From: Lutibacillus sp052034115
Lineage (GTDB): Bacteria > Actinomycetota > Actinomycetes > Actinomycetales > Dermatophilaceae
Direction of reading: 5' to 3'
DNA: 64,000 nt
Assembly (NCBI GenBank): GCA_052034115.1
Contig: JBPOIZ010000015.1
Coordinates: forward strand, 6,938 to 70,937
Shown: piece after piece, positions 35,912 through 46,109 of the stretch
Layout of the letters: the number at the start of each line of letters is the position of its first letter
Numbering within the stretch: the first letter of the stretch is position 1
The notes under the pieces: generated by a model
What the model was told of the DNA's origin: nothing
What the model saw: only the letters and a program-made list of their open reading frames with translations
The model's database searches: none
Made by a program: the position numbers and the translations under genes

Positions 35912-36613
35912 GTGGCGACAACGACCGTGACCCCAGCACGCCCGAGCGCCCGACGCACCATGATCGCGATGAAGATCGTGATGGCGTTGTCCGGCCTGCT
36001 CTTCGTCTTCTACGTGCTCATGCACATGTACGGCAACCTCAAGGTCTTCGCGGGCCAGGACGCGTTCGACGAGTACGCGCACCACCTGCGGACCATCGGC
36101 GAGCCGATCCTGCCCTACACCGGGTTCCTCTGGCTGTTCCGGATCCTGCTCATCGTGGCGCTGTTCGCCCACGCGGGGTCCGCCTACTACCTGTGGAGCC
36201 GCGCGCGTGGGGCCCGCACGACCCGCTATCAGGTGTCCAAGGCGATCCAGGCGTCGCTGTCCTCGAAGATGATGCGCTGGGGCGGCACGTTCCTGCTCCT
36301 GTGGCTCGTCTTCCACCTGCTGCAGTACACGACGAACACCATCCGGGTGAACGGCGCCTACGACAGCCCGTATCTGCGGGTGGTCGCCGGGTTCTCGGTC
36401 TGGTGGGTCGTCGTCCTCTACCTGCTGGCCCTGTTCGCGCTCGGTATGCACCTGCACCACGGCGTGTGGAGTGCTTCGCAGACACTCGGGCTCACCGGCA
36501 CCCCGAAGGCCCGCCGCCACGCCAAGCTCACCGGCTTGGCCATCGCGGTGATCGTCGCGGTGGGCTTTGCGCTACCGCCGCTGGCCATCCTCTTCGGGAT
36601 CGTCAAGAAGTAA
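35912..36613 (+). CDS. sdhC: Succinate dehydrogenase cytochrome b subunit
   Basis: A 233-residue membrane anchor of the single-polypeptide type (TIGR02046 group), with five hydrophobic segments near 18-40, 70-95, 115-140, 158-182 and 202-228. Histidines in VLMHMYGNL, FAHAGSAYYL, LVFHLLQYT and GMHLHHGVW are suitable haem ligands for a dihaem b-type cytochrome. GTG 35912 is preferred over GTG 35903 because of the leaderless promoter spacing. First gene of sdhC-sdhA-sdhB; there is no separate sdhD. Confidence 0.93.
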   Translation: MATTTVTPARPSARRTMIAMKIVMALSGLLFVFYVLMHMYGNLKVFAGQDAFDEYAHHLRTIGEPILPYTGFLWLFRILLIVALFAHAGSAYYLWSRARGARTTRYQVSKAIQASLSSKMMRWGGTFLLLWLVFHLLQYTTNTIRVNGAYDSPYLRVVAGFSVWWVVVLYLLALFALGMHLHHGVWSASQTLGLTGTPKARRHAKLTGLAIAVIVAVGFALPPLAILFGIVKK

Positions 36614-36623
36614 GGGACCGGAC

Positions 36624-38609
<1,986 letters not shown>

Positions 38610-38616
38610 GCACCCG

Positions 38617-39360
38617 ATGAAGATCACCGTCAAGGTATGGCGCCAGTCCGGCCCGAGCGCGGGCGGCCGCCTCGTCGAGTACCGCCTCGACGACGTCAGC
38701 GAACATATGTCCTTCCTCGAGATGCTCGATGTCCTCAACGAGAAGCTCATCGCCGACGGCGAAGAGCCGATCGCCTTCGACAGCGACTGTCGTGAGGGCA
38801 TCTGCGGCATGTGCGGTGTCGTCATCAACGGCCAACCGCACGGACCGGAAGTCACGACGACGTGCCAGTTGCACATGCGCACGTTCAAGGACGGCGACAC
38901 CATCACTGTCGAGCCGTGGCGCGCCGACCCGTTCCCGGTCATCAAGGACCTCGTCGTCGACCGCGGTGCGTTCGACCGGATCATCCAGTCCGGCGGCTAC
39001 ATCTCGGTCAACACCGGTTCGGCCCCCGAGGCCAACGGTCTGCCGGTCCCCCGCGACGCCGCGATGCGGGCCTTCAACGTGGCCACCTGCATCGGCTGCG
39101 GCGCGTGCGTGGCCGCCTGCCCGAATGCCTCCGGGATGCTCTTCGTCGGCGCCAAGGTCACGCACCTCGGCGAGCTGCCGCAAGGTCAGCCGGAGCGGTG
39201 GGCTCGGGTGGCGGCCATGGTCGGCCAGCACGACCTCGAGGGCTTCGGCGGCTGCACCAACATCGGCGAGTGCGCCGCGGCCTGCCCCAAGGAGATCCCG
39301 CTCGACGTGATCTCCCAGCTCAACGCCGACCTACGCAAGTCAATGGCTCGGGGCCACTGA
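38617..39360 (+). CDS. sdhB: Succinate dehydrogenase iron-sulfur subunit
   Basis: The 247-residue electron-transfer subunit. CREGICGMCG with a later Cys (TTTCQLH) binds the [2Fe-2S] cluster; CIGCGACVAACPN and CTNIGECAAACPKEI bind the [4Fe-4S] and [3Fe-4S] clusters with the usual crossed pattern. It passes electrons from SdhA to the b-type haems of SdhC. The last 21 bases overlap the 3' end of the convergent brkB-type gene. Confidence 0.96.
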   Translation: MKITVKVWRQSGPSAGGRLVEYRLDDVSEHMSFLEMLDVLNEKLIADGEEPIAFDSDCREGICGMCGVVINGQPHGPEVTTTCQLHMRTFKDGDTITVEPWRADPFPVIKDLVVDRGAFDRIIQSGGYISVNTGSAPEANGLPVPRDAAMRAFNVATCIGCGACVAACPNASGMLFVGAKVTHLGELPQGQPERWARVAAMVGQHDLEGFGGCTNIGECAAACPKEIPLDVISQLNADLRKSMARGH

Positions 39361-40224
39361 GCCGTCCGCGTCATCAGTGCTGCTCGCCGCCCACGAGGCG
39401 GCGAGCAGCACTGTCTTCGCCACGAGGTTGAGCCAGAAGAGCAGCCCGACCACCCCGACCAGGGCGCCGAAGACCGGATTGCGAACCCCGAGCGCGACCA
39501 GCTGCCCCCCGAAGAGGGTCATGATCGTCAGCGCCAGGCCCCCGAGCACCGCGCCGCCGCGCACATCCGGCCAGGGCAGCTCGATGCCGGGCAACACCCG
39601 CAGGACGACGACCATCGTGGCGATGTGACCTGCGGCGGTCACGAGGACCCCCAGACCGGTGATCACAGCGGTCGGCAGGGCCAGGCCGAAGCGATCGGCG
39701 ACGGACACCGACATGGCGGTCAGGACGCTGCCGGCGACGACGGTCACCACCACGAGGAGGCCCAGCAGGACAAGGACCCCCAGGTCACGCAGCCGGCCGG
39801 TCACCGCATTGCCGGGGGTGCCGGGGACCTCGAAGACCGCCCGGATGCCGGCCTGCAGCGCGCTCAGCCAGCCCGCGCCGGCGAGGATCAGGCCGATCAG
39901 TCCCGCGATCCCGGTCCAGGTCAGGGCGGCCGCGCTGGGCAGGGTCACGGAGATGATGCCGGTGGGGTTGTCCGCGGTCCTGATGAAGCCAGGTAGGGCG
40001 GCGTCGAGGCTGGCGACGATCCCGTCATACAGCTGGGGTGACCGGGAAGCCACGACGCCAAGTGCGGTGAAGGCCAGCGCCACCGCGGGAAAGACCGAGA
40101 AGAAGCCGAAGTAGGCGACACCGGCCGCCAGGACGTTCCCGCGGACGTCGCCGAACCGGCGCCAGGCGCGCAACGGCCGGGTGCGTTGCAGCGCAGCCCA
40201 GACGCCTCGCACCCGACTCAGCAC
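39340..40224 (-). CDS. YihY/BrkB-family membrane protein
   Basis: The protein has 294 residues from GTG 40224, with AGGGGG upstream and overlap with the preceding stop; GTG 40266 would add 14 residues. Six hydrophobic spans and the conserved start GDVRGNVLAAGVAYFGFFSVFPAVALAF mark the family, once called ribonuclease BN but now known as membrane proteins of unclear function. Its gene order next to trpS resembles Rv3335c-Rv3336c. The C-terminal codons double as the sdh terminator. Confidence 0.9.
   Translation of the reverse strand: MLSRVRGVWAALQRTRPLRAWRRFGDVRGNVLAAGVAYFGFFSVFPAVALAFTALGVVASRSPQLYDGIVASLDAALPGFIRTADNPTGIISVTLPSAAALTWTGIAGLIGLILAGAGWLSALQAGIRAVFEVPGTPGNAVTGRLRDLGVLVLLGLLVVVTVVAGSVLTAMSVSVADRFGLALPTAVITGLGVLVTAAGHIATMVVVLRVLPGIELPWPDVRGGAVLGGLALTIMTLFGGQLVALGVRNPVFGALVGVVGLLFWLNLVAKTVLLAASWAASSTDDADGSVAPSH
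39376..39412 (+). terminator. Perfect 15-bp hairpin ending the sdh operon
   Basis: AGTGCTGCTCGCCGC (39376-39390) and GCGGCGAGCAGCACT (39398-39412) are perfectly complementary around a 7-base loop, followed by GTCTT. It starts 16 bases after the sdhB stop and lies inside the coding end of the convergent brkB-type gene, where it encodes part of the last membrane segment. It is the strongest stem noticed in the window. Confidence 0.8.
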
Positions 40225-40742
40225 GGAGGATGGCCCCCTAGCGGGATCGTCGTGCTCTCCCGCCACAGCCCGTCGTCGTCACGCTGGTACAGCGTCATGG
40301 CGTCGACCCGGAACTCGCAGCCGAAGTCGGCCAGCTCGTCGAAGGCACGATCGAGGTGATCCTGCGGCACGTCATGAGCGACCGTGACATGCGGGTGGTA
40401 GGGGAACCGCAGCGCCTGGTCGTAGGGACCCCGACGGATCGCCTGTTCGAGGCGTTCGCACGACGCAATGCCCTCGGCCACCTGGACGAAGACGACTTGG
40501 GAGACTGGGCGGAACGACCCGGTGCCGCGCAGGACGACCCGGAACGGCGGCACCTCGCGGGCCGCCTCGGTCAGGTGGCCCACCAGGGCGTCGAGGTCCG
40601 CCTCGTCGACCTCGGTGGGGCCGAGCAACGTGACGTGGGCCGGCACGAGGTCGGCCAACGGATCGCCGTATGACGCCCGGCTCGCCTGCAGGTGATCCCC
40701 GTGCGGTGCGGGCACGGGGATGGACACACCGACGACAGGCAT
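40218..40742 (-). CDS. 2'-5' RNA ligase / LigT-like phosphodiesterase
   Basis: A 174-residue protein of the 2H phosphoesterase superfamily. Two HxT motifs are seen: AHVTLLGP near 35-42 and YHPHVTVAHD near 115-124. This pair forms the active site of enzymes acting on 2',3'-cyclic or 2'-5' phosphodiester bonds. ATG 40742 follows the trpS stop by 7 bases and has GAGGAC upstream. Its biological substrate is unknown. Confidence 0.88.
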   Translation of the reverse strand: MPVVGVSIPVPAPHGDHLQASRASYGDPLADLVPAHVTLLGPTEVDEADLDALVGHLTEAAREVPPFRVVLRGTGSFRPVSQVVFVQVAEGIASCERLEQAIRRGPYDQALRFPYHPHVTVAHDVPQDHLDRAFDELADFGCEFRVDAMTLYQRDDDGLWRESTTIPLGGHPPC

Positions 40743-40749
40743 GACGTCC

Positions 40750-41763
40750 TCAGCTCGCCGGTGCGAGCAGGCCGATGCGGTCCTTGACCCGCCGCACGGT
40801 GGCCGCAGACACCGGCCCGGCCTTGGCCGCTCCGTCGGCGAGGATCCGGTCGAGTTCGGCAGGGTCGTCGAGGAGCTCGCTCATCCGGTGCTGGAACGGT
40901 TCGACCGCCGTGACGACCACTTCGGCGACCTCCTTCTTGAGGTCCCCATAGCCCCGGCCCGCGAAGTCTGCCTCGAGGGTGGGGATGGCCACGCCCGACA
41001 ACGCCGAGTGGATGACCAGGAGGTTGGACACGCCGGGCTTGGTCTGCGGGTCGTAGCGGACCTCCCGCTCGGCGTCGGTCACCGCAGACATGATCTTCTT
41101 GGTGATCCGCTTCGGGTTGTCGGAGAGCAGGATCAGACCGGCGTCTGCTGAGTTGCTGCCCGACATCTTCGAGGTCGGGTCGCTCAGCTCCATGATCTTG
41201 GCCGTCTCCTTGAGGATGTGCGGCTCGGGCACCACGAGGGTGTCGCCATACCGGTGGTTGAACCGGACGGCCAGGTCACGGGTGATCTCCAGGTGCTGGC
41301 GCTGGTCCTCGCCGACGGGCACCTTGTCGGCGTCGTAGATGAGGATGTCCGCAGCCATGAGCATCGGGTAGGTGAACAGCCCGACGTTCGCGCTCTGACC
41401 GCGCGCCACCTTGTCCTTGTACTGCGTCATCCGCTCGGCCTCACCCATGCTGGCCAAGCAGTTCATCACCCAGGCGAGCTCGGCGTGCTGGGGCAGATGG
41501 CTCTGGCAGAAGATCGCCGAACGCGATGGGTCCACCCCCCCGGCGATGAACTGGGCGGCGGTGACCCGGGTGCGCCGACGGACCACCTCGGGGTCCGTCG
41601 GGACGGTGAGCGAGTGCAGGTCGGCCACGAAGTAGAACGCCTCGTAGCTCTGTTGGAGGTCCACCCAGTTGACCAACGCTCCGATGTAGTTGCCGAGATG
41701 GAGCGAGTCGGAGGTCGGCTGCATCCCAGACAGGGAGCGAGGCCGTGTGGTGGCGCTGGGCAT
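40750..41763 (-). CDS. trpS: Tryptophanyl-tRNA synthetase
   Basis: A 337-residue class I aminoacyl-tRNA synthetase that charges tRNA-Trp. The HIGH-type motif appears as SDSLHLGNYIGAL near 17-29 after GMQPT, and the KMSKS-type motif as TSKMSGSNSAD. Tryptophan-binding stretches YPMLMAADILIYDADKVPVGEDQRQHLE are intact. ATG 41763 gives the usual length and lies 7 bases after CAGAAT (41771-41776), which suggests a leaderless start. Divergent from galK. Confidence 0.96.
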   Translation of the reverse strand: MPSATTRPRSLSGMQPTSDSLHLGNYIGALVNWVDLQQSYEAFYFVADLHSLTVPTDPEVVRRRTRVTAAQFIAGGVDPSRSAIFCQSHLPQHAELAWVMNCLASMGEAERMTQYKDKVARGQSANVGLFTYPMLMAADILIYDADKVPVGEDQRQHLEITRDLAVRFNHRYGDTLVVPEPHILKETAKIMELSDPTSKMSGSNSADAGLILLSDNPKRITKKIMSAVTDAEREVRYDPQTKPGVSNLLVIHSALSGVAIPTLEADFAGRGYGDLKKEVAEVVVTAVEPFQHRMSELLDDPAELDRILADGAAKAGPVSAATVRRVKDRIGLLAPAS

Positions 41764-41770
41764 GCCCACC

Positions 41771-41812
41771 ATTCTGACAGGTGACTCACCGCTCGCGGAC
41801 GCGCGAGAGACT
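41771..41812. promoter_or_regulatory. Divergent trpS / galK promoter region
   Basis: CAGAAT (minus, 41771-41776) is 7 bases from trpS ATG 41763, and GAGACT (plus, 41807-41812) is 6 bases from galK GTG 41819. Both keep A2 and T6 of the -10 box. Neither start has a ribosome site. Confidence 0.4.
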
Positions 41813-41818
41813 GTCTTG

Positions 41819-42928
41819 GTGACGAGCACGTGGTCGGCCCCGGGGCGGGTCAATCTCATCGGCGAACACACCGACTACAACGACGGTCTCGTGCTGCCCG
41901 TCGCGTTGCAGCAACGAACCTCCGTCGAGGTGTCCCTGCGGACCGACGGCCTTCTCGTCGCGCGGTCCTCGGCCGTGGCCGGCGAGGTCGTCGTCGCGAT
42001 CGACGACATAGAGCCGCATCGCCCCGGCGGATGGGCGGCCTACGTCGCCGGCGTCGTGTGGGCACTGCGCCAAGCAGGTCACGACGTGCCCGGTATGACG
42101 GTGCAGGTCCGCAGCGACGTGCCGGTCGGGGCCGGTCTGTCCAGCTCGGCGGCCCTCGAGTGCTCCGTCGGTGCGGCGCTGTCGGACCTGCTGGGCCTGG
42201 ACTACCTGCGCGACGACCCCAGCCGGACCACCCTGGCGGCCATCTGCCAGCGGGCCGAGAACGACATCGCCTTGGCACCCACCGGTGGGATGGACCAGGC
42301 GATCGCCATGCGCGCCCGCCAGGGGCATGCGCTGCTGCTGGATTGCCGGGACGGCACCGCCACCCAGATCCCGGTGCAGGTGGGCGACCATGTGCTGCTC
42401 GTCGTCGACACCCGGGCCAAACACGCCCTCGTGGATGGCCAGTACGGCGACCGGCGGGCCGAGTGCGCCTCCGCCGCCGCGGCCCTCGGGGCGGCCTCAC
42501 TGCGGGAGGTCGCCGACGAGCCCGATGCCCTACCACGGTGTGCTGATCTCGGCTCACCGCGCCTGGCCCGACGAGCCCGGCACGTCGTCACCGAGATCGA
42601 GCGGGTGCGGCGCTGCGCCGCCGCGCTCATGGCCGGCGATCTGACCGAGGTGGGGCGCCTGTTCACCGCCTCGCACCGGTCGTTGCGCGACGACTTCGAG
42701 GTCTCCTGCGCCGAGCTCGACCTGGTGGTGGACACCGCCTTGGCCCACGGCGCAGCAGGCGCCCGGATGACCGGCGGGGGGTTCGGGGGTTCGGCCATCG
42801 CGCTGGTGCAGCGCGAGCGGGCCGAGGCGGTGACCGCGGCCGTCGAGGCGGCCTTCGCCGGACACGGATTCGCCCGGCCCGCGGTGTTCACCGCGGTGCC
42901 GGGCGAAGGGGCGCGCCGGGATGGCTAG
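41819..42928 (+). CDS. galK: Galactokinase
   Basis: The 369-residue GHMP kinase phosphorylates galactose at C1 in the Leloir pathway. The galactokinase signature GRVNLIGEHTDYNDGLVLPVAL is near residues 10-31. The ATP loop VPVGAGLSSSAALE and the C-terminal GARMTGGGFGGSAIAL are both intact. GTG 41819 gives the expected N-terminus; earlier starts overlap trpS. No other galactose genes are adjacent. Confidence 0.95.
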   Translation: MTSTWSAPGRVNLIGEHTDYNDGLVLPVALQQRTSVEVSLRTDGLLVARSSAVAGEVVVAIDDIEPHRPGGWAAYVAGVVWALRQAGHDVPGMTVQVRSDVPVGAGLSSSAALECSVGAALSDLLGLDYLRDDPSRTTLAAICQRAENDIALAPTGGMDQAIAMRARQGHALLLDCRDGTATQIPVQVGDHVLLVVDTRAKHALVDGQYGDRRAECASAAAALGAASLREVADEPDALPRCADLGSPRLARRARHVVTEIERVRRCAAALMAGDLTEVGRLFTASHRSLRDDFEVSCAELDLVVDTALAHGAAGARMTGGGFGGSAIALVQRERAEAVTAAVEAAFAGHGFARPAVFTAVPGEGARRDG

Positions 42929-42940
42929 CGCGAAGACCCG

Positions 42941-43477
42941 CTAGATGAAGAGCAGCTGGGCGCCTGCGGTCAGCTCGATGAAGTCGCTCGCCGAGATGAT
43001 GGCTTCGACGCCCTCGTAGAGGTCTTCCTCGGAGAGCTGGTTCATGTCGGCGGACATCCGGCAGGCCCACATGTGGCAACCGGAGGCAGACAGCAGCTCG
43101 AGGAACTCCGGCACGTCGGGGACGTCGAGGTCGGCGATCTGCTTCTTGATCATCTTGGTCGCGGCGGCGGTCGCACCGGGCAGCGCGCCGAGCATGTGGT
43201 GAATGCCCGTGCTGTGACCCGGCATGTGCATGGCCGTGTTGCCGACGAAGGAGAACTTCAGGTGGTCCATCGTCTCCTTGTTGATGATGTCGAAACCCCA
43301 GAAGGTGAAGAACAGGTGGGTCTCGATGCCCTCGCCGAGCGCGGCGTTGGCCAGGATCAGGCCGGGATAGGCCATGTCCAGGTTGCCCTTGCTGCAGATG
43401 ATGGCCAGCTTGCGGCCGCTGTCGGCCGGCTCGTCGAACGACGGGATGAAGGGGGCGGCCTGAGTGTCGGTGCTCAT
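42941..43477 (-). CDS. DsrE-family sulfur-transfer protein
   Basis: A 178-residue DsrE/DsrF/DrsH-like protein. AIICSKGNLDMAYPGLILANAALGEGIETHLFFTFWG is the conserved Rossmann-like N-half, and SGCHMWACRMSADMNQ carries the paired cysteines (C-x4-C) that hold a persulfide in DsrE2-type proteins. It is last in the operon with a DsrC/TusE-like protein and an SQR-like flavoprotein, starting 1 base after the DsrC stop (TGAGATG). It probably carries sulfane sulfur in the cytoplasm. Confidence 0.88.
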   Translation of the reverse strand: MSTDTQAAPFIPSFDEPADSGRKLAIICSKGNLDMAYPGLILANAALGEGIETHLFFTFWGFDIINKETMDHLKFSFVGNTAMHMPGHSTGIHHMLGALPGATAAATKMIKKQIADLDVPDVPEFLELLSASGCHMWACRMSADMNQLSEEDLYEGVEAIISASDFIELTAGAQLLFI

Positions 43478-43478
43478 C

Positions 43479-43793
43479 TCACACGCAGCCCTTCGGCTTG
43501 GGCAGCCCGGCGACATACGACATCTTCTTGGCCGGCTTGCCGGGGAAAAGGGCGAACAGCTCCTTGACCGGCACTCCCGCCTGCGTGCTCACACGGCGCA
43601 GCGTGGCGGTCTCGCCCTGGCTGGCGTAGTCCTTGCGGAGGAAGTCGATGATGGCCCAGTGGGCGTCGCTCATGTCGACGCCGACGAGCTTGGCCAGTTC
43701 GGCGCCGAGCTCGTGGGACCACTGGTCGGGGTTGGTGAGGAAGCCCTCGTCGTTGACGTCGACGCTGACGCCGGCGATCGTCGTGGTGGGCAT
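43479..43793 (-). CDS. DsrC/TusE-family sulfur relay protein
   Basis: A 104-residue protein. TIAGVSVDVNDEGFLTNPDQW is the family start, and the C-terminal arm ends GLPKPKGCV with the invariant penultimate Cys. The second arm Cys, found about ten residues earlier in true DsrC of sulfite reducers, is absent (Ser/Tyr there). This makes it TusE-like, a single-cysteine sulfur carrier. AAGGAG precedes ATG 43793. It lies between the SQR-like gene and dsrE in one operon. Confidence 0.9.
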   Translation of the reverse strand: MPTTTIAGVSVDVNDEGFLTNPDQWSHELGAELAKLVGVDMSDAHWAIIDFLRKDYASQGETATLRRVSTQAGVPVKELFALFPGKPAKKMSYVAGLPKPKGCV

Positions 43794-43825
43794 GGCGGTC
43801 GTGCTCCTTCGTGGTGGTGGGTAGG

Positions 43826-45076
43826 TCAGGCTTCGACGTTCTTGCCGGTCATGGACATCCCGGCGGGCAGGCCGAGCGGGCGACCCGGCAGGAGCATGTT
43901 CCAGTAGATCCAGCGGAAGGCGAGCTTGCCGAGGTGGTTGGCCCGGGTCTCCTTGAGCAGGGACATCGGGCCGACCTTGGGCAACGGGAAACTGCCGGTC
44001 AGCGGCTGGGTCTCGTAGTTGAAGTCCAGCAGCATGCCCTTGCCGTTGCCGGACTCGATGAAGCAGTTCGCGTGACCGTCGAAGGAGTGCGTCATCGGCT
44101 GCCCGGCGGCGAGCTGGAGGAAGTTCTCCACGAAGACCTCGACGGAGAAGTGCGCGACCGACCCGGCCTTGGACGTCGGCAGGTTGCCCGCGTCGCCCAG
44201 GGCGAAGATCGTGTCATATGCCGTGCTCTGCATGGTGTGCTTGTCGATCGGCACGTAGTTGAGCTCGTCCCCGAGGCCGGAGCGCCCGACGAAGTCTGCG
44301 CCCATGTTCAGCGGCACCGTAACCAACTGGTCGTAGGCGATCTCGCGCTCGTCGTAGGAGACGATGACCTTCCGCTCCTGGTCGACGTGCTCGATCATGA
44401 AGTCCGGTTCCAGCGTGATGCCGCGCTTCTCGAGGGCCTTGCCGAGTTCGCGACTGGCTACTGGCTTGGTGAAGGCGCCGTCGAGCGGGGTCACGAAGAC
44501 GAGCTCGGTCTGCTCCCGCAGACCGCGCTTGCGCAGCCAGTCGTCGGCCAGGAAGGTGAACTCCAAGGGCGCCACCGGGCACTTGATAGGCAGCTCGGTG
44601 ACGTGGACGACGAGTCGACCGCCGGACCAGGAGCTGGAGGCGTCACGCAGCGCGACCGCCCCGTCATACGTGTAGAACTCCCCCACGCTCTTGTGCCACT
44701 CGGGACCGAGCATGCCGGGGGTCTGGTCCGGACGTGGGGTCGTCCCCGAGGCGATGACGAGGTAGTCGTAGCCGATCGTGCGCCCGTCGAGGAAGTGGAC
44801 CACCTTGGCTTCGGGGTCGACGCGGTCGATCTCGGCGAAGACGAGCTCGATGCCGTCGGCCAGGAAGGTGTGCTTGGTGCGGCGGATCTGCTCGGGAGTG
44901 TTGATGCCGAAGGGGATGAACAGATAGCCGGGCTGGTAGTCGTGGACGTCGTCCTTGTCGACCACGGTGATGGTCCACTCGGAGGAGTCGAGGCGCTTGA
45001 TGAGCTTGTTGGCGACCATGGTCCCGGCCGTACCGGCCCCCAGGACCACCAGTCGCCGAGATGCGGTGCTGGACAT
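43826..45076 (-). CDS. Sulfide:quinone oxidoreductase-like flavoprotein
   Basis: A 416-residue FAD/NAD(P)-binding protein of the SQR family. The FAD motif VVLGAGTAGTMVANKL is near 10-25, and DYQPGYLFIPFG is typical of SQR. A conserved Cys is in LPIKCPVAPLEF, and IFALGDAGNLPTSKAGS gives the second FAD contact. NCFIESG holds a further Cys. Such enzymes oxidise sulfide to sulfane sulfur and pass electrons to quinone. The C-terminal helices would dock on the membrane. It is first in the operon with DsrC- and DsrE-like carriers that could accept its sulfur. ATG 45076 has TATCCT 6 bases upstream. Confidence 0.85.
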   Translation of the reverse strand: MSSTASRRLVVLGAGTAGTMVANKLIKRLDSSEWTITVVDKDDVHDYQPGYLFIPFGINTPEQIRRTKHTFLADGIELVFAEIDRVDPEAKVVHFLDGRTIGYDYLVIASGTTPRPDQTPGMLGPEWHKSVGEFYTYDGAVALRDASSSWSGGRLVVHVTELPIKCPVAPLEFTFLADDWLRKRGLREQTELVFVTPLDGAFTKPVASRELGKALEKRGITLEPDFMIEHVDQERKVIVSYDEREIAYDQLVTVPLNMGADFVGRSGLGDELNYVPIDKHTMQSTAYDTIFALGDAGNLPTSKAGSVAHFSVEVFVENFLQLAAGQPMTHSFDGHANCFIESGNGKGMLLDFNYETQPLTGSFPLPKVGPMSLLKETRANHLGKLAFRWIYWNMLLPGRPLGLPAGMSMTGKNVEA

Positions 45077-45082
45077 GCCCCC

Positions 45083-45102
45083 AGGATACCCCTGCGGGTA
45101 TC
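45083..45102 (-). promoter_or_regulatory. CsoR/CstR-like operator overlapping the -10 box
   Basis: GATACCCCTGCGGGTATC (45085-45102) is a palindrome with 7-bp arms and a 4-base spacer. ATACCC...GGGTAT palindromes of this kind are bound by the CsoR/RcnR/CstR family of copper- or persulfide-sensing repressors. The right arm on the minus strand forms the -10 hexamer TATCCT (45083-45088), 6 bases from ATG 45076. A bound repressor would block this promoter directly. Confidence 0.6.
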
Positions 45103-45230
45103 AGGACCCTCCGGGACCAAAGGCCTCAGTGCCCTGCCGCCCGGGTGCACACTGCGCTAACGTTGCAGGTCAGCGCCCTGTTCACGATCGGGGAGATGCT
45201 GGTCACAGGTGTCGAAACAGGGGGACGCTC

Positions 45231-46109
45231 ATGATCCAGATCGTCGATGCTCCGGACGGCTTCGAGGTGCCCGCGCAGTTCACCGCCGGACCGCGGCTCA
45301 CCCAGCGCTTCCCGGCCCTGTTCCCGCTGGCCGTTGCGGTGTTCCGGGCGCGCCGGCACCTGGTGTGGGCCCGGTCCGGTGCCCGGTGGACCACCACCCG
45401 GAGCGCGACCGACCTGCCTCACCTGCACCTGTCCCATCGCTCGATCCTGCTGCGCGAGCTGCGCCCGGACCTGATGTGGCTCCAGCACAACAAGGTGCAC
45501 AACCTGCGGCTGGCCGCGGCCCACCTCGACGGGTTGTTGATCCGGCCCGGGGAGACCTTCTCCTTCAACAAGGTGGTCGGGGTCCGATCTCGGCGGCGCG
45601 GCTACATCGAGGGCTTGAACCTCAACGGCGGCACCGCGGAGCCGGGTGTGGGCGGTGGGGTGTGCCAGGTGGCGAACCTGCTGCATTGGATGGTCCTGCA
45701 CAGCCCGCTGACCGTCGTCGAACGTTCCGAGCACTCCCATGACCCGTTTCCCGACAGCGGACGGGTGATCCCGTGGGGAGTCGGGTGCACCATCGCCTAC
45801 AACTACGTCGACTTCGTCATCCGCAACGACACGACGAGCACCTTCCAGCTGCGGGTGCGGGTCGGGCCGACCCACCTCGAGGGTGAGTTGCGCAGTGACG
45901 AGGCTCCTTCGGCCCAGTATGCCGTGGCAGCCCGCGGCGAACGCTTCATCCGGGTCGGGGACCGATTCTTCCGGGAGAACCAGATCTGGCGCACGGTCCT
46001 CGACCCGAGCAGCGGGGCGACGGTGCGTGAGGAGTTGGTCAAGCGCAACGTCGCCCTGGTGCTCTACCGCCCCGACGAGGTCGGGGACGAGGAACCCGAG
46101 AGCTCGTAG
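45231..46109 (+). CDS. VanW-family protein
   Basis: A 292-residue protein with the VanW core from about 110 to 220: PGETFSFNKVVG, GYIEGLNLNGG and GGGVCQVANLLHWMVLHSPL, then ERSEHSHDPFPDSGRVIPWGVGCTIAYNYVDF. VanW genes were first seen in glycopeptide-resistance clusters, but most copies, like this one, have no van neighbours, and the activity is unproven. No signal peptide is seen. ATG 45231 has AGGGGGAC upstream. Its 3' end overlaps exonuclease III on the other strand by 46 bases. Confidence 0.88.
   Translation: MIQIVDAPDGFEVPAQFTAGPRLTQRFPALFPLAVAVFRARRHLVWARSGARWTTTRSATDLPHLHLSHRSILLRELRPDLMWLQHNKVHNLRLAAAHLDGLLIRPGETFSFNKVVGVRSRRRGYIEGLNLNGGTAEPGVGGGVCQVANLLHWMVLHSPLTVVERSEHSHDPFPDSGRVIPWGVGCTIAYNYVDFVIRNDTTSTFQLRVRVGPTHLEGELRSDEAPSAQYAVAARGERFIRVGDRFFRENQIWRTVLDPSSGATVREELVKRNVALVLYRPDEVGDEEPESS

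Noticed and set aside
42925..42944. CTAGCG...CGCTAG inverted repeat between galK and dsrE as a terminator
   Set aside because: The 6-bp stem includes both convergent TAG stops and is probably a by-product of the stop codons; too weak to list as a terminator.
45231..46109. VanW gene as evidence of glycopeptide resistance
   Set aside because: No vanHAX or vanRS neighbours are present, and VanW proteins are widespread without resistance clusters.
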